A stretch of 64,000 nt of DNA from assembly GCF_002812705.1 (NCBI RefSeq), contig NZ_CP025030.1, positions 3,286,001 to 3,350,000 on the forward strand, written 5' to 3'. Origin of the DNA: Achromobacter spanius. GTDB lineage: Bacteria > Pseudomonadota > Gammaproteobacteria > Burkholderiales > Burkholderiaceae_B. Of this stretch, positions 28,170-38,180 are shown one piece after another. Numbering within the stretch: position 1 is the first letter of the stretch; every line of letters begins with the position of its first letter. The position numbers were made by a program, and so were the translations under genes. The notes under the pieces were generated by a model. That model did no database searches and had not been told where the DNA came from. It saw nothing but the letters and a program-made list of their open reading frames with translations.

Positions 28170-29186
28170 TTAGTTACGCGCCTTCTGGATCTCGTCGTTC
28201 ATCTGCTTGATGAGTTCGGGGCCCAGTTCCTGGGTGTACTTGTCGACCACCGGCTGAACCTTCTGGCGCATGCGGGCCACTTCCTCGGGGCTGACGGTAT
28301 TGATCTTCATGCCGGCCTTTTCAAGCGTCGCCATGGCCTTGGTCGAATCCTCGCGGCTGTCCTTGCGTTCGAAATCGCGCGAGGCCGCCGCGGCCTGCCG
28401 GATCAGCTTCTGTTCGTCAGGCGACAAGGTGTCCCACCATTTCTTCGAGGCCAGCACCACCCACGGCGTGTAGACGTGGCGCGTGATGGTCAGGAAGGGC
28501 TGCACTTCGTAGAACTTGCTGCTTTGGATGGTGGTGATGGGATTTTCCTGCCCATCGACCGTGCGCGTTTCCAATGCGGTGAACAGTTCCGAGAACGGCA
28601 TGGGCACGGCGTTCGCGCCCAGCGTGTTGAAGACACCCAACGCGATCTGGTTCTGCATGACCCGCAGCTTGATGCCTTGCATGTCTTCCGCGCGCACGAT
28701 CGGATGCTTGGAATTGGTCATGTTGCGAAAGCCGTTTTCCCAATAGACCAGGCCAACCAGGCCCTTGGCTTCGAGCTTCTTCAACAGGTCCTGGCCCACC
28801 TTGCCATCCAGCACGGCGTCGGCTTCCTTTTCGCTGTTGAACAGGAAGGGCAGGTCGAACACGCCAAATTCCTTGACCATGCCTGCCAATGGCGCGGTGG
28901 AACCCACCATCATTTCCTGTGCGCCGCCGGCCAGGGCGCCCTGCATTTGTTCATCGGAACCCAGTGTGGCGGAACCGAAGGTCCTCATCTTCAGCTTGCC
29001 GTCGCTGACTTTTTCAAGCTCTTGCGCCAGGAAGCGCGCGGCGCGGCCCTGGACGCTTTCTTCGTTCAGGCCGTAGCCGAAGCGGATCAGGCGCGGCTTG
29101 ACGTCGGCCGCCGCGGCCACGCCGGCCACGGCGCAGGACAGCGCGGTAGCCAGCACAAGTAGACGGGTCTTGAATCGAATGGTCAT
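28170..29186 (-). CDS. TRAP transporter solute-binding protein (DctP family)
   Basis: Periplasmic binding protein of 338 residues, signal peptide about 1-27 (ending VAAAAD). Typical sequences are RFGYGLNEESVQGRAARFLA, the arginine-containing IKLRVMQNQIALGVFNTLGA and PMPFSELFTALETRTVDGQENP. Relatives bind sugar acids such as uronates and aldonates. It follows dctM by 31 bp and precedes the dehydratase, which points to an aldonate ligand (inference). Confidence 0.93.
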   Translation of the reverse strand: MTIRFKTRLLVLATALSCAVAGVAAAADVKPRLIRFGYGLNEESVQGRAARFLAQELEKVSDGKLKMRTFGSATLGSDEQMQGALAGGAQEMMVGSTAPLAGMVKEFGVFDLPFLFNSEKEADAVLDGKVGQDLLKKLEAKGLVGLVYWENGFRNMTNSKHPIVRAEDMQGIKLRVMQNQIALGVFNTLGANAVPMPFSELFTALETRTVDGQENPITTIQSSKFYEVQPFLTITRHVYTPWVVLASKKWWDTLSPDEQKLIRQAAAASRDFERKDSREDSTKAMATLEKAGMKINTVSPEEVARMRQKVQPVVDKYTQELGPELIKQMNDEIQKARN

Positions 29187-29217
29187 GGTGCTCCTCCTTG
29201 GGGTTTTCTCTATGCCG

Positions 29218-30498
29218 CTAGTGCATCCAGCGTGCGGGTACGGTGATCAGTTCTGGGAAGATCACCAACAGAATCAGCAAGATCGCGTAGGCCACGACGT
29301 AGCGCCACACGCCCTTGCAGATAGTTTCCATATTGATGCGGGCCACGCCGCACACCACGTTCAGCACCGTGCCCACGGGCGGGGTCAAGAGACCCACGCA
29401 GCCGACCATGACGAACATGACGCCGAAGTAGACGGGGTCGATGCCGGCCTTGGTGACAACCGGCATCAGCACCGGCGCCAGGATCAGAATGGTGGGCGTC
29501 AGGTCCATGACCGTGCCGATCAGGATCAACAGGAGCAGCAGCGCGAACATCAGCAGCTTGGGCTGGTCCATGATGGGTTCCAGCAGCGCGATGAGATCTT
29601 GCGGCATGTCAGCCAGCGTGATCATGTAGGACGACACCATCGCGGCGGCCACCAGGAACATCACCACGGCCGTGGTGCGCGCGGCGTTGACGAACAACGG
29701 CACCAGGTCCCGCAAGCCGATCTCGCGGTAGACGAACAGGCTGACGGCCAGCGCGTAGACGGCCGCCACCACGGCCGCTTCGGTCGGCGTAAAGATGCCG
29801 CCGCGCAGCCCGCCAATGATGATGACGGGCAGCATCAACGCCCACAGCGATTCGCGCAGCGCTTTCCAGCGGTTGCTCCAGGGCTCGCGCGGCGTAGGCG
29901 TGATGCTGCCGTGCTTGCGCGCCACCCAGGTCCATACCGCCACCAAGGTCATGCCCATCATCAGCCCGGGCGCGATGCCCGCAAAGAACAGCTTGGTGAT
30001 CGACACATTCGTGGCCACGCCAAAAATGATGAACGAGATGGACGGGGGAATGATGGGGGCGATGATGCCGCCCGCAGCGATCAGCCCCGACGCCTGCCCG
30101 GCGTCATAGCCTTTTTCGCGCAGCATGGGGATCAGCAGGGAACCCAGCGCGGCGGCATCGGCCACGGCCGAGCCCGATAACGCGGCCAGCAGCACGCTGG
30201 CAAAAATGGCCACATAGCCCAATCCGCCCTGAATATGGCCGACGAACATGCTGGCCAGACGCACGATGCGGCGTGAGATGCCGCCCGCGTTCATGAGCTC
30301 GCCCGCCAGCATGAATAGCGGCACCGCCATCAGTGTGAAGCTGTTGGCGCCCGTCAACATGTTCTGCGCCAGGATCTGGGTGTCGAAGAAATTCAGTTGG
30401 AACATCATCGCCAGGGCGCTAAGCAGCAGCGCGAAGGCAATCGGCATGCCCAGGGCGATCAGCCCAAGCAGCACTAGCAGGAAGACGGTCAGGATCAT
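29218..30498 (-). CDS. TRAP transporter large permease (DctM)
   Basis: Large membrane subunit, 426 residues and about twelve helices. Family sequences include MAVPLFMLAGELMNAGGISRR, GLGYVAIFASVLLAALSGSA, APIIPPSISFIIFG and VGLLTPPVGTVLNVV. The ATG at 30498 begins at MILTVFLLVLLG; the frame is open further upstream but that extension is Pro/Arg-rich and not membrane-like. Lies between dctQ and dctP. Confidence 0.95.
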   Translation of the reverse strand: MILTVFLLVLLGLIALGMPIAFALLLSALAMMFQLNFFDTQILAQNMLTGANSFTLMAVPLFMLAGELMNAGGISRRIVRLASMFVGHIQGGLGYVAIFASVLLAALSGSAVADAAALGSLLIPMLREKGYDAGQASGLIAAGGIIAPIIPPSISFIIFGVATNVSITKLFFAGIAPGLMMGMTLVAVWTWVARKHGSITPTPREPWSNRWKALRESLWALMLPVIIIGGLRGGIFTPTEAAVVAAVYALAVSLFVYREIGLRDLVPLFVNAARTTAVVMFLVAAAMVSSYMITLADMPQDLIALLEPIMDQPKLLMFALLLLLILIGTVMDLTPTILILAPVLMPVVTKAGIDPVYFGVMFVMVGCVGLLTPPVGTVLNVVCGVARINMETICKGVWRYVVAYAILLILLVIFPELITVPARWMH

Positions 30499-30553
30499 TA
30501 CGAGTTTCCGGGCGGGGCAGGGAGGCGGATGCGGGGGGCGGGCAGGGCCGGGA

Positions 30554-31096
30554 TCAGATGGCGGGGTCTTCCGGGCTGGATTCAGCCGGCAAGCGGCCGC
30601 CGGCCAGCACACGGATGATGTCGATCACGGTCAGGATGCCCATGGCGACCGAGGCGTAAAGCGCCGCGGTGGTAAACACCGCCAGGCGCATGCCCGTCAC
30701 GGGCAGCACGGTGCCCATGCCGATCACGGTCTGTACCCAACTGCCTTGCGCCATCAGCCAAAGCACCCACAGCACCAGCAATTGGCAGAACACGTGCGAC
30801 ACGCGGCGGGCCCTGGGGCCGAAGCGGTCGACCAGCATGGTGACGCCGATGTGGTGGTGGTCGCGTAGCGCAATCACCGCGCCCAGGAAGATCAGCCAGA
30901 CGAAGGCCAGGCGGGACACCTCGTCTGACACATTGATGCCGGAATTGAACAGGTAGCGCAGCGCCACGTTGCCGAACAGCAGGACGACCATGACGACCAG
31001 ACAGGCCACCATCAGCCAGGTCTGCAACTTGAAACACCAGTCGGCGGCGCGGGCCAACGGTGAGCCGCCGGGCCGCCCGGGATGGGAAGCTTGCAT
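30554..31096 (-). CDS. TRAP transporter small permease (DctQ)
   Basis: Small membrane subunit of 180 residues with four helices. FGNVALRYLFNSGINVSDEVSRLAFVWLIFLG in short form (NVALRYLFNSGINVSDE) is the DctQ signature. First gene of the TRAP operon; its start is 133 bp from the divergent lacI-type gene, with an operator between them. Confidence 0.93.
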   Translation of the reverse strand: MQASHPGRPGGSPLARAADWCFKLQTWLMVACLVVMVVLLFGNVALRYLFNSGINVSDEVSRLAFVWLIFLGAVIALRDHHHIGVTMLVDRFGPRARRVSHVFCQLLVLWVLWLMAQGSWVQTVIGMGTVLPVTGMRLAVFTTAALYASVAMGILTVIDIIRVLAGGRLPAESSPEDPAI

Positions 31097-31147
31097 GTTT
31101 GTCTCCTACCCCGTTTTCCGGGGCTTTTTTCGCTTATGCTTTTGCGG

Positions 31148-31163
31148 ATGTTAGCGCTAACAT
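31148..31163. promoter_or_regulatory. LacI-type operator between TRAP operon and regulator
   Basis: ATGTTAGCGCTAACAT is a perfect 16-bp palindrome with the central CG typical of LacI/GalR operators. It lies between the dctQ start (31096) and the regulator start (31229), so it can control both directions. Confidence 0.88.
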
Positions 31164-31228
31164 TTTGACTTTGGCAAGCCCTGTTTTTTGCGTCAGACTA
31201 CGCGCTTCCCATTCGACCACGAGGCCCA

Positions 31229-32254
31229 ATGTCCGTCCGTAAACCCCGAAGCTCACACGCTGGCCGCGTCACCATGCAAGAGGTTGCACGCCGTGCGGGC
31301 GTCAGCGCCATCACGGTGTCGCGCGCGCTGCGTACGCCTGACAAGGTGGCCGAGGCCTTGCGCCTGCGCATCGCCCGGGTCTGCCAGGATTTGGGCTACG
31401 TGCCCAACCATGCCGCCAGCGCGTTGGCGTCGGCACGGTCGCAAACCATCGTGGTGTTGATTCCGTCGTTGAGCAACGTGGTGTTCGTGGACATTATTTC
31501 CGGCATCAAGGAAGTGCTGGACCAGCAGGGTTATCACATGCTGATCGGGGTGACGGGGTATTCGCCGGACGCGGAAGAAGCCTTGCTGCGCAAGTATCTG
31601 CAGCATTCGCCGGACGGGGTGATCTTGACCGGTATCGACCACAACCCAGGCACCTGGACATTGCTGCGCACGCAGCGGATCGCCACGGTGCACACCATCG
31701 AAACGCTGGCCGATGGCGAGGACATGAGCGTGGGCTTTTCCCAGTTTGATTCGGGCTATGCCGCTTGCCGCCACCTGGTGGAGCGCGGCCGCCGCCGCAT
31801 CGGCATCATCGGGGCTCAATTGGACCCGCGTTCGCTGCGCCGCTGCGAGGGCGCGCGGCAGGCGCTGCGCGACGCGGGCTGCTACGACGCCACGCTTGAA
31901 ATCATGACGCCGGAGAAGTCGTCCATCAGCCTGGGCGCGTCCTTGCTGGAAACGTTGCGCACCCAGCATCCCGATTGCGATGCCGTCTTCTTCTGCAACG
32001 ATGACCTGGCGCAGGGCGCGGTGTTTCAGTGCGGCAGGCTGGGCGTGCGCGTGCCGGAGCAGATGGCCATCATTGGCTTTCATGACCTGGCCGGAACCGC
32101 CTGGACCACGCCGCCCTTGTCGACCATCGCCACGCCGCGCTACCAGATCGGCCTGTCGGCTGCCGACCTGTTGATGCGGCATCTGGCCGGTGAGCCTGTC
32201 GCCCAGCGGCATGTGGACTTGGGTTTTACCCTGGTGCAGCGCGAAACCAGTTGA
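31229..32254 (+). CDS. LacI/GntR-type transcriptional regulator
   Basis: Repressor of 341 residues. The N-terminal helix-turn-helix (VTMQEVARRAGVSAITVSRAL) and hinge (NHAASALASARS) are followed by a periplasmic-binding-like ligand domain (VVLIPSLSNVVFVDIISGI). It resembles gluconate-type GntR repressors. Divergent from the TRAP-dehydratase operon with a palindromic operator between, so a sugar acid or its breakdown product is the probable inducer (inference). Confidence 0.93.
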   Translation: MSVRKPRSSHAGRVTMQEVARRAGVSAITVSRALRTPDKVAEALRLRIARVCQDLGYVPNHAASALASARSQTIVVLIPSLSNVVFVDIISGIKEVLDQQGYHMLIGVTGYSPDAEEALLRKYLQHSPDGVILTGIDHNPGTWTLLRTQRIATVHTIETLADGEDMSVGFSQFDSGYAACRHLVERGRRRIGIIGAQLDPRSLRRCEGARQALRDAGCYDATLEIMTPEKSSISLGASLLETLRTQHPDCDAVFFCNDDLAQGAVFQCGRLGVRVPEQMAIIGFHDLAGTAWTTPPLSTIATPRYQIGLSAADLLMRHLAGEPVAQRHVDLGFTLVQRETS

Positions 32255-32266
32255 AAGGCGGCGGCG

Positions 32267-33160
32267 TCATGCCGCGCGGCGCAGCGCCAGAAACACGCCC
32301 GAGGCCATGATCAGCCCCATGCCCGCCAAGGCCAGGCCGTCTGGCGGCCGTTGAAACCAGAACGTGCTGAACAAAACCGCCAGCAGCAGTTGGAAGTAAT
32401 TCAAGGGCGCCAGCGTGGCGGCCGATACGCGCTGGAACGCGGCAATCAGCAACACCTGCGCCAAGCCACTGCACGCGCCCAGCGCGATGATCAGCGTGGC
32501 ATCGGCGGGGCCGGGCCAGGGGTCCGGCAGGAAGAAGGGGGCGGGCAGCGCCGTGACAATCAGACAGATGATCGCGGTATAGGCGTATTGGACCGGCCCG
32601 GGCACCTTGCCGGACAGCTTGCGCGTCAGCACCTGGAAAATCGCGTAGCACACGGCCGAGACCGCCATCAACAGCGTGCCCAGCAGCGGCAAGTCGGCGC
32701 CGGGGCGCACAATCAACAGCATGCCGGCAAAGCCCGCGGCTACCGCCACCCACTGCACGGGCCGCACCCGTTCGCGCAGCAGCCAGGGCGACAGCGCCAC
32801 CATGATGAGCGGTGAGGTGAAATAGATGGCGGTGGCTTCCGACAGCGGCATCCAGATCAGCGCGGTCATGAAGCACGTGGCCACCGTGGCCAGCGTCACC
32901 CCGCGCAGCACCAGCAGCGGTTTCTCGGGCGCGTCGCGCAAGCGCAGGCCGGGGGCGTGGCGCCACAGCATGTACACGGCCAGGACAATCACCGCCAAAT
33001 ACCGCATCACGTTCAGAAAGGGCGCGGGATAGCGTTCCAGCATGTGCTTGGAACCGGCGTCAAACGTGGCGAATGCCACCAGCGCCGCGAAGAACAGCAG
33101 GATGCCCGCGTTGCGCGACGCGGCGGGGGCGGGCAGGACGGCGTCTGGAACGGAGGCCAT
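32267..33160 (-). CDS. DMT-family (EamA) exporter
   Basis: A 297-residue membrane protein with ten predicted helices formed by two EamA repeats (for example YLAVIVLAVYMLWRH, PLSEATAIYFTSPLIMVALS and AATLAPLNYFQLLLAVLFS). Family members export metabolites such as amino acids. It ends the minus-strand gene run and starts 15 bp after the amidohydrolase stop, so it is probably co-transcribed and may export a product or excess substrate. Confidence 0.88.
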   Translation of the reverse strand: MASVPDAVLPAPAASRNAGILLFFAALVAFATFDAGSKHMLERYPAPFLNVMRYLAVIVLAVYMLWRHAPGLRLRDAPEKPLLVLRGVTLATVATCFMTALIWMPLSEATAIYFTSPLIMVALSPWLLRERVRPVQWVAVAAGFAGMLLIVRPGADLPLLGTLLMAVSAVCYAIFQVLTRKLSGKVPGPVQYAYTAIICLIVTALPAPFFLPDPWPGPADATLIIALGACSGLAQVLLIAAFQRVSAATLAPLNYFQLLLAVLFSTFWFQRPPDGLALAGMGLIMASGVFLALRRAA

Positions 33161-33175
33161 GGAAGGATTTGCGCG

Positions 33176-34240
33176 TCAGGCGCTGGCCTGGCCCATGCCT
33201 TGCAGGAAGGCGTCCAGCGCGGGGCCGATGGCCTGGACCATGTAGCCGCCTTCCTGCACCACGACGGTCGGCACGCGCAGGCTGGCCACGCGCGCGCCGA
33301 TGTCGCGGTAGGCGTCGATGTCCAGCTTGAGCACGCTGATGGGATCGTCTTTGTAGGTGTCGAAGCCCAACGCCAGCACCAGCGCTTGCGGCCCGTAGCC
33401 GGCCAGCGCCGTCAATGCCGTGTCCAGCGCGGCCAGGAAGGGATCGTTGCCGGACCCATGCGCAAGTGGCAGGTTCAGGTTGTAGCCTTCACCGGCGCCG
33501 TGGCCGCGTTCGTCCGCGTAGCCGGTATAGAACGGGTAGTAGGCGCTGGGGTCGGCGTGCAGCGACACGGTCATGACGTCGGCGCGCTGGTAGAAGATGT
33601 TCTGCGTGCCATCGCCATGGTGCGCGTCCACGTCCAGCACCGCCACCTTGGACCAGGTTTGCAGCAAGCGGCTGGCCGCCGCCGCGCTGCTGTTCAAGTA
33701 GCAGAAGCCGCCGGCGCGGTCACGATGCGCGTGATGGCCGGACGGACGGCACAGCGCGTAGGCCATGCCCGCCGTGCTGGCGACATGGTCCGCCGCCGCC
33801 ACCGCGCTATGGGTTGACCGCAGCGCCGAGCGCCAGGTGTGCGGGCCGATCGGGCAAGACAGGTCGCTCAGGTAGTAGCCCGTTTGCGCCACGATGGACG
33901 GCGAAGGGCACGGCCCGCGCCCGGCCTGTTCGATGCGGCCGCTGTAGTAAGGCGACAGGTTGGGCAGGACTTCCGGCCCGGGGTCCACGCCGGGCGCCTT
34001 CAGCGACTGCCAGCGGGTGTAGGCGGTTTCCAGGTAGTTCAGGTAGTCGGCGCTGTGAATGTTCTCGAGCGGCTTGCGGCCGTAGTCGGAAGGGGCTTCC
34101 ACGAGGATGCCGCGCGCCGCCAGCGCGCCTTGCAGGCTTTCCGCTCGCGACGGCAGATCGGTGGGGGCGCTGAGCCGGCCCAGCCGCATGAACTGCTGCG
34201 GGGTGTGCAGCAATTGTTCTTCCGAGAAAAACGCCTTCAT
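33176..34240 (-). CDS. Acetylpolyamine amidohydrolase-like histone deacetylase family enzyme
   Basis: Zinc amidohydrolase of 354 residues. The N-terminus MKAFFSEEQLLHTPQQFMRLG is that of bacterial acetylpolyamine amidohydrolases. Catalytic and metal ligands are visible in RPSGHHAHRDRAGGFCYLN (His pair), VLDVDAHHGDGTQ (Asp, His), LGFDTYKDDP (Asp) and the tyrosine of QEGGYM. It likely deacetylates acetylated polyamines or related amides in the cytoplasm. The ATG at 34240 follows GAGGATC; an extension to 34336 has no family similarity. Lies 19 bp after the cupin gene. Confidence 0.9.
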   Translation of the reverse strand: MKAFFSEEQLLHTPQQFMRLGRLSAPTDLPSRAESLQGALAARGILVEAPSDYGRKPLENIHSADYLNYLETAYTRWQSLKAPGVDPGPEVLPNLSPYYSGRIEQAGRGPCPSPSIVAQTGYYLSDLSCPIGPHTWRSALRSTHSAVAAADHVASTAGMAYALCRPSGHHAHRDRAGGFCYLNSSAAAASRLLQTWSKVAVLDVDAHHGDGTQNIFYQRADVMTVSLHADPSAYYPFYTGYADERGHGAGEGYNLNLPLAHGSGNDPFLAALDTALTALAGYGPQALVLALGFDTYKDDPISVLKLDIDAYRDIGARVASLRVPTVVVQEGGYMVQAIGPALDAFLQGMGQASA

Positions 34241-34259
34241 GATGATCCTCGCTGATGCG

Positions 34260-34550
34260 TCAGGCCTGCTTGATTTCGATTTCGACAAAAACGAATTCGG
34301 TATCGCCGGGATTGATGACGTTGTGCTCAACGCCAACCGGTCGATAGTAGGCGATGCCCGTCGTAAGCTGGCTGGTGACCTGGCCGGTAGGCGTGTCCAA
34401 CAGCAAGGGGCCGGTGGTCTGCGGGACCACCACGTAGTTCATGCCATGGCGATGCCAGCCCGTTTCGCCACCGGGCGGAAAGCGCCATTCGGTGACGGTG
34501 ACCAATTCGTTATCGATCTGCACGGTGGGAATGGCGGCGGGACGTTGCAC
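34260..34550 (-). CDS. Small cupin-domain protein
   Basis: A 96-residue single-domain cupin. The first motif is PPGGETGWHRHGMNY, with two metal-ligand histidines, and the second is PVGVEHNVINPGD, with one more. It could be a sensor or a small enzyme. Position between the ABC ATPase and the acetylpolyamine amidohydrolase suggests a role with the same substrate, but no activity can be assigned. Confidence 0.82.
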   Translation of the reverse strand: MQRPAAIPTVQIDNELVTVTEWRFPPGGETGWHRHGMNYVVVPQTTGPLLLDTPTGQVTSQLTTGIAYYRPVGVEHNVINPGDTEFVFVEIEIKQA

Positions 34551-34605
34551 GAGGAATGCTCCTGAGGTTGGCTCGGGGTTTTCTTGCGGGGAAGGGCATT
34601 TGTGA

Positions 34606-36237
34606 TCAGGCCATTGTCGCCTGAGTGGGGTCCCAGTGCTGGCCGGGCACGGCGGCGATCAGCTGCCGCGTGTAGGCATCCTGGGGGTTGTCGAAAATCT
34701 GTGACGGCGAGCCGTACTCGACCACCTTGCCACGATGCATCACCAGCACCGAATTGCAGATCTGAGCGGCAACCCGCAGGTCGTGCGTGATGAACACCAG
34801 CGCAATCTGCAAGCGCTGTTGCAGGTCATGCAGCAGTTGCAGCACCTGGGCCTGCACCGACACATCCAGCGCCGATACCGATTCATCGGCCACCAGTACC
34901 TTGGGCTCCAGCGCCAGCGCGCGCGCGATGCCGATGCGCTGGCGCTGCCCGCCCGAAAACTGATTCGGATAGCGGTCAAAGGCGGACGGATCCAGGCCCA
35001 CCAGCGACAACAGTTCGCGCACGCGGGCCTCGGCCTTCGCGCGCGGCACGCCGTTGGCCACCGGGCCGTCACTGATGATGCGTCCCACGGTGTGGCGCGG
35101 GTTGAGCGATGCGAACGGATCCTGGAAGATCATCTGGATGTCGTGGCGCATCGGGCGAAAGCGCGACTCCGACATCTTGGCGATGTCCTGGCCGTTGAAG
35201 ATCAATTGCCCGCCGTTGATGCCCACCAGCTTCAGCAGGCATTTTCCGATGGTCGATTTTCCCGACCCCGATTCCCCCACGATGCCCAGCGTTTCGCCGC
35301 GCCGCACGGTGAAGCTGACGCCGTCCACGGCATGCACTTCACGTTTTCCGCCCAGCCAGCCATGGCCGATCACGTAGGTTTTCTTCAGGTCTTTCACTTC
35401 CAGCACGGGCGTGTCGTCCCCGGTTGCCGCGCGTTCTTCGCCACGGCGGTGCGGCACCGCCGCGATCAGGCGCTGGGTGTAGGGGTGGCGCGGTCGGTTC
35501 AAGACCTCGTCGGCGGGGCCTTGCTCCACCAGCACGCCTTTTTCCATGACGGCAACGCGATGGGCAATTTCGGCCACCACGCCGAAATCGTGCGTAACGA
35601 ACATCACGCCCATGCCTTTTTCCTTCTGGATGCGGGCGATCAGCGCCAATATCTGCGCCTGCGTGGTGACGTCCAGCGCCGTGGTGGGCTCATCTGCAAT
35701 CAGCAGCGCTGGCTCCAGAGCCAGCGCCATGGCGATCATCACGCGCTGGCGTTGGCCGCCCGACAAGCGGAACGGATAGACGTGGTAGAGCGTGGCCGGG
35801 TCCGGCAGGCCCACGAAGTCCAGCAGTTCCAGCGTGCGCCGCATGCGTTCGGCGCCCGGATAGGCGTTGTGGACGCGCATGACTTCACTGATCTGTTCAC
35901 CCACCGTCATCAGCGGGTTCAGGGCCGACAGCGGCTCCTGGAAGATCATCGCCATGTCCTTGCCGCGCATGGCTTGCAGGGTGGCTTCGTCTTGCCGCAG
36001 CAGGTCTTTGCCACGGAACAGAATGCGGCCTTGCTGCGGCGTCAGGTAGTCGGGCAAGAGGCCCATGATGGCGTTGGCGCTCATGGACTTTCCCGAACCG
36101 GACTCGCCCACGATGCAGAGGATTTCGCCGGCGTGGATATCGTACGAAATGTCCTGCACGGCAAAGGGGCGGTCGCCGCCCCGGGGCAGCGCAATGCTCA
36201 GGTTCTGGATGGACAGCAGAGGCGTGGCTTCGGTCAT
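34606..36237 (-). CDS. Peptide-type ABC importer, fused dual ATPase (DppD-DppF like)
   Basis: Cytoplasmic ATPase of 543 residues containing two complete nucleotide-binding domains, like GsiA. Each half has Walker A GESGSGKS, a signature ([24 protein letters not shown]) and Walker B ([24 protein letters not shown]) plus the C-terminal oligopeptide-transporter extension. It powers the adjacent permeases. Starts 9 bp after the dppC-like stop. Confidence 0.95.
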   Translation of the reverse strand: MTEATPLLSIQNLSIALPRGGDRPFAVQDISYDIHAGEILCIVGESGSGKSMSANAIMGLLPDYLTPQQGRILFRGKDLLRQDEATLQAMRGKDMAMIFQEPLSALNPLMTVGEQISEVMRVHNAYPGAERMRRTLELLDFVGLPDPATLYHVYPFRLSGGQRQRVMIAMALALEPALLIADEPTTALDVTTQAQILALIARIQKEKGMGVMFVTHDFGVVAEIAHRVAVMEKGVLVEQGPADEVLNRPRHPYTQRLIAAVPHRRGEERAATGDDTPVLEVKDLKKTYVIGHGWLGGKREVHAVDGVSFTVRRGETLGIVGESGSGKSTIGKCLLKLVGINGGQLIFNGQDIAKMSESRFRPMRHDIQMIFQDPFASLNPRHTVGRIISDGPVANGVPRAKAEARVRELLSLVGLDPSAFDRYPNQFSGGQRQRIGIARALALEPKVLVADESVSALDVSVQAQVLQLLHDLQQRLQIALVFITHDLRVAAQICNSVLVMHRGKVVEYGSPSQIFDNPQDAYTRQLIAAVPGQHWDPTQATMA

Positions 36238-36246
36238 GTCGGCCTC

Positions 36247-37086
36247 CTATTCGCCGCGCTTGCGCAGTTGGGGGTTCAGGGCGTCGTTCAAGCCTTCGCC
36301 GATCAGGTTGATGGCCAGCACCGTCAGCAAGATGGCCACGCCGGGCCAGACGCTCATCCACCAGGCTTCGCGGATCATCGTGCGTGCCGCGCCGATCATG
36401 AAGCCCCAGCTCATCAGGTTGCGGTCGCCCAGGCCCAGGAAGGACAGGGACGATTCCGTCAGGATGGCGGTCGCCACCATGAACGAGGCCGACACAATGA
36501 TGGGCGACATGGCGTTGGGCAGGATCTGGGTGCTGACGATGCGCGCGGGCGTCTGGCCGATGACGATGGCGGCCTGGACGAATTCGCGCTGCTTGAGCGT
36601 CATGAATTCCGAACGCACCAGCCGCGCCGCCGGTGGCCAGGACACCACGGCGATGGCCCCCATGATGGAATACACCGACGGGCTCAGGATGGCCACCAGC
36701 ACCACCGCCATGGCCAATTGCGGAATGGTCTGGAAGAACTCGGTGAAGCGCATCAGCGCGTCGTCCACCCGCCCGCCGCAGTAGCCGGCCACCGACCCGA
36801 TCAGGATCCCGAACAGCAGCGCCACCGCGGTCGACAGCAGGCCCACCATCAGCGACACGCGCGCGCCCCAGACAAGACCCGCCGTGATGTCGCGCCCCAG
36901 CATGTCGGTGCCAAAGGGGTAGGCGGCATTGGTGAACGGCGGAATCAAGGGGTCGGCCACCATCATCCAGGGCGACTCTTCATACAGCAGCGGGGCGGCC
37001 AGCGCGACGATCACCACGATCAGCATGATGGCAAGGCCAGCCACTGCGCCGTAGTTGCGCATATAACGTTGGGCAAATGACTTCAT
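36247..37086 (-). CDS. Peptide-type ABC importer permease (DppC-like)
   Basis: A 279-residue permease with six helices. PFGTDMLGRDITAGLVWGARVSL and the EAA loop region EFVQAAIVIGQTPARIVSTQILPN (shown here in part) are typical of DppC/OppC. The ATG at 37086 overlaps the dppB-like stop by 4 bp, a sign of translational coupling; a longer open frame upstream is not membrane-like. Confidence 0.94.
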   Translation of the reverse strand: MKSFAQRYMRNYGAVAGLAIMLIVVIVALAAPLLYEESPWMMVADPLIPPFTNAAYPFGTDMLGRDITAGLVWGARVSLMVGLLSTAVALLFGILIGSVAGYCGGRVDDALMRFTEFFQTIPQLAMAVVLVAILSPSVYSIMGAIAVVSWPPAARLVRSEFMTLKQREFVQAAIVIGQTPARIVSTQILPNAMSPIIVSASFMVATAILTESSLSFLGLGDRNLMSWGFMIGAARTMIREAWWMSVWPGVAILLTVLAINLIGEGLNDALNPQLRKRGE

Positions 37087-38090
37087 GCGGCGGCTCCTTG
37101 CTGCGCACCGGCGCCAATGCGCGGATCGATCAGGCGGTACAGCACGTCGGTCAGCAGGTTGAACACCACCACCATGATGGAAGTGACGAGGAAGATGCCC
37201 AGCAGCAATTGGTAGTCGCGTTGCAGCAGGGCGTCGAACATCAGGCGGCCGATGCCCGGCCACGCGAACACGGTTTCGGTCAGCACCGCGCCGCCGGCCA
37301 TCTGGCCAAGCTGGATGCCGGCGAAGGTGATGACGGGCAGCAGGGCGTTGCGCAACACGTGGGCGCGAATCACGCGGCTGGGGCTTACCCCCTTGGCGCG
37401 CGCCGTCTTCACGAAGTCCATGCCGATCACTTCCAGCATCGACGCCCGCGTCAAGCGCACGTAGACGGCCATGAAGAAGCAGCCCAGGGTGACGGTAGGC
37501 AGGATCAGATGTTGCGCGATGTCCGAGGCGCGGGCCCATCCGGTCAAGCCGGCGCCCACGGTTTCCATGCCGAAGGCGGGCAGCCAGCCCAGCACCACCG
37601 AGAACAGCAGAATGCCCATCAGCGACAGCCAGAACAGCGGCGTGGCGTACAGCAGCAGCGCGCCCGTCATGACCGAGCTGTCGATCCAGCGGCGCTTGTT
37701 GCGGTAGCGCGCCTTGGCGGCGACTACACCCAGGAACACGCCCAGCACAATGGAAAACACAAAGGCGCAGGACATCAGCAGGAACGTCGCGGGCAGGCGT
37801 TCAACGATCAGGTCCAGCACCGGCACGTGGTTGCGATATGAAAAGCCCAGGTCCAGTTGCACCACGCCCTTGAGATACAGCATGAGCTGCGTCATGATGG
37901 GCTTGTCCAGCCCGAAGGCCACGCGCAACTGGTCGACGTAGGCGGCATCGCCCGCGCCGGCCTGGCCCGCCAGCACAGCGGCGGGGTCGCCGGGCGCCAG
38001 GCGGATCAGGAAGAAATTGATGATCACCACGCCCAGCACGACCACCAGGGCCTTGCCGATGCGGGACAACAGAAAAGACAGGAATTTCAT
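37083..38090 (-). CDS. Peptide-type ABC importer permease (DppB-like)
   Basis: A 335-residue permease. The N-terminus SRIGKALVVVLGVVIINFFLIRLAPGDPA in short form (VVIINFFLIRLAPGDPA) and the EAA loop DFVKTARAKGVSPSRVIRAHVLRN are diagnostic of DppB. It follows the binding-protein gene after 102 bp, a gap that contains a strong hairpin. Confidence 0.94.
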   Translation of the reverse strand: MKFLSFLLSRIGKALVVVLGVVIINFFLIRLAPGDPAAVLAGQAGAGDAAYVDQLRVAFGLDKPIMTQLMLYLKGVVQLDLGFSYRNHVPVLDLIVERLPATFLLMSCAFVFSIVLGVFLGVVAAKARYRNKRRWIDSSVMTGALLLYATPLFWLSLMGILLFSVVLGWLPAFGMETVGAGLTGWARASDIAQHLILPTVTLGCFFMAVYVRLTRASMLEVIGMDFVKTARAKGVSPSRVIRAHVLRNALLPVITFAGIQLGQMAGGAVLTETVFAWPGIGRLMFDALLQRDYQLLLGIFLVTSIMVVVFNLLTDVLYRLIDPRIGAGAQQGAAA

Positions 38091-38154
38091 GCTTGATGTC
38101 CTTCTCAGGCTGGCGTGGGCAGCCCAGGGCCTGCCCGCCGCGCGGCCGGGATCC

Positions 38155-38180
38155 GCCGCCGCGGGGAGCTCCGCGGCGGC
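38155..38180 (-). other. Strong intergenic hairpin between binding-protein and permease genes
   Basis: GCCGCCGCGG (38155-38164) and CCGCGGCGGC (38171-38180) form a 10-bp GC stem with a 6-nt loop. No T-run follows on the minus strand, so it is more likely an mRNA-stabilising or partial-stop element that raises binding-protein expression over the permeases than a full terminator. Confidence 0.6.
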
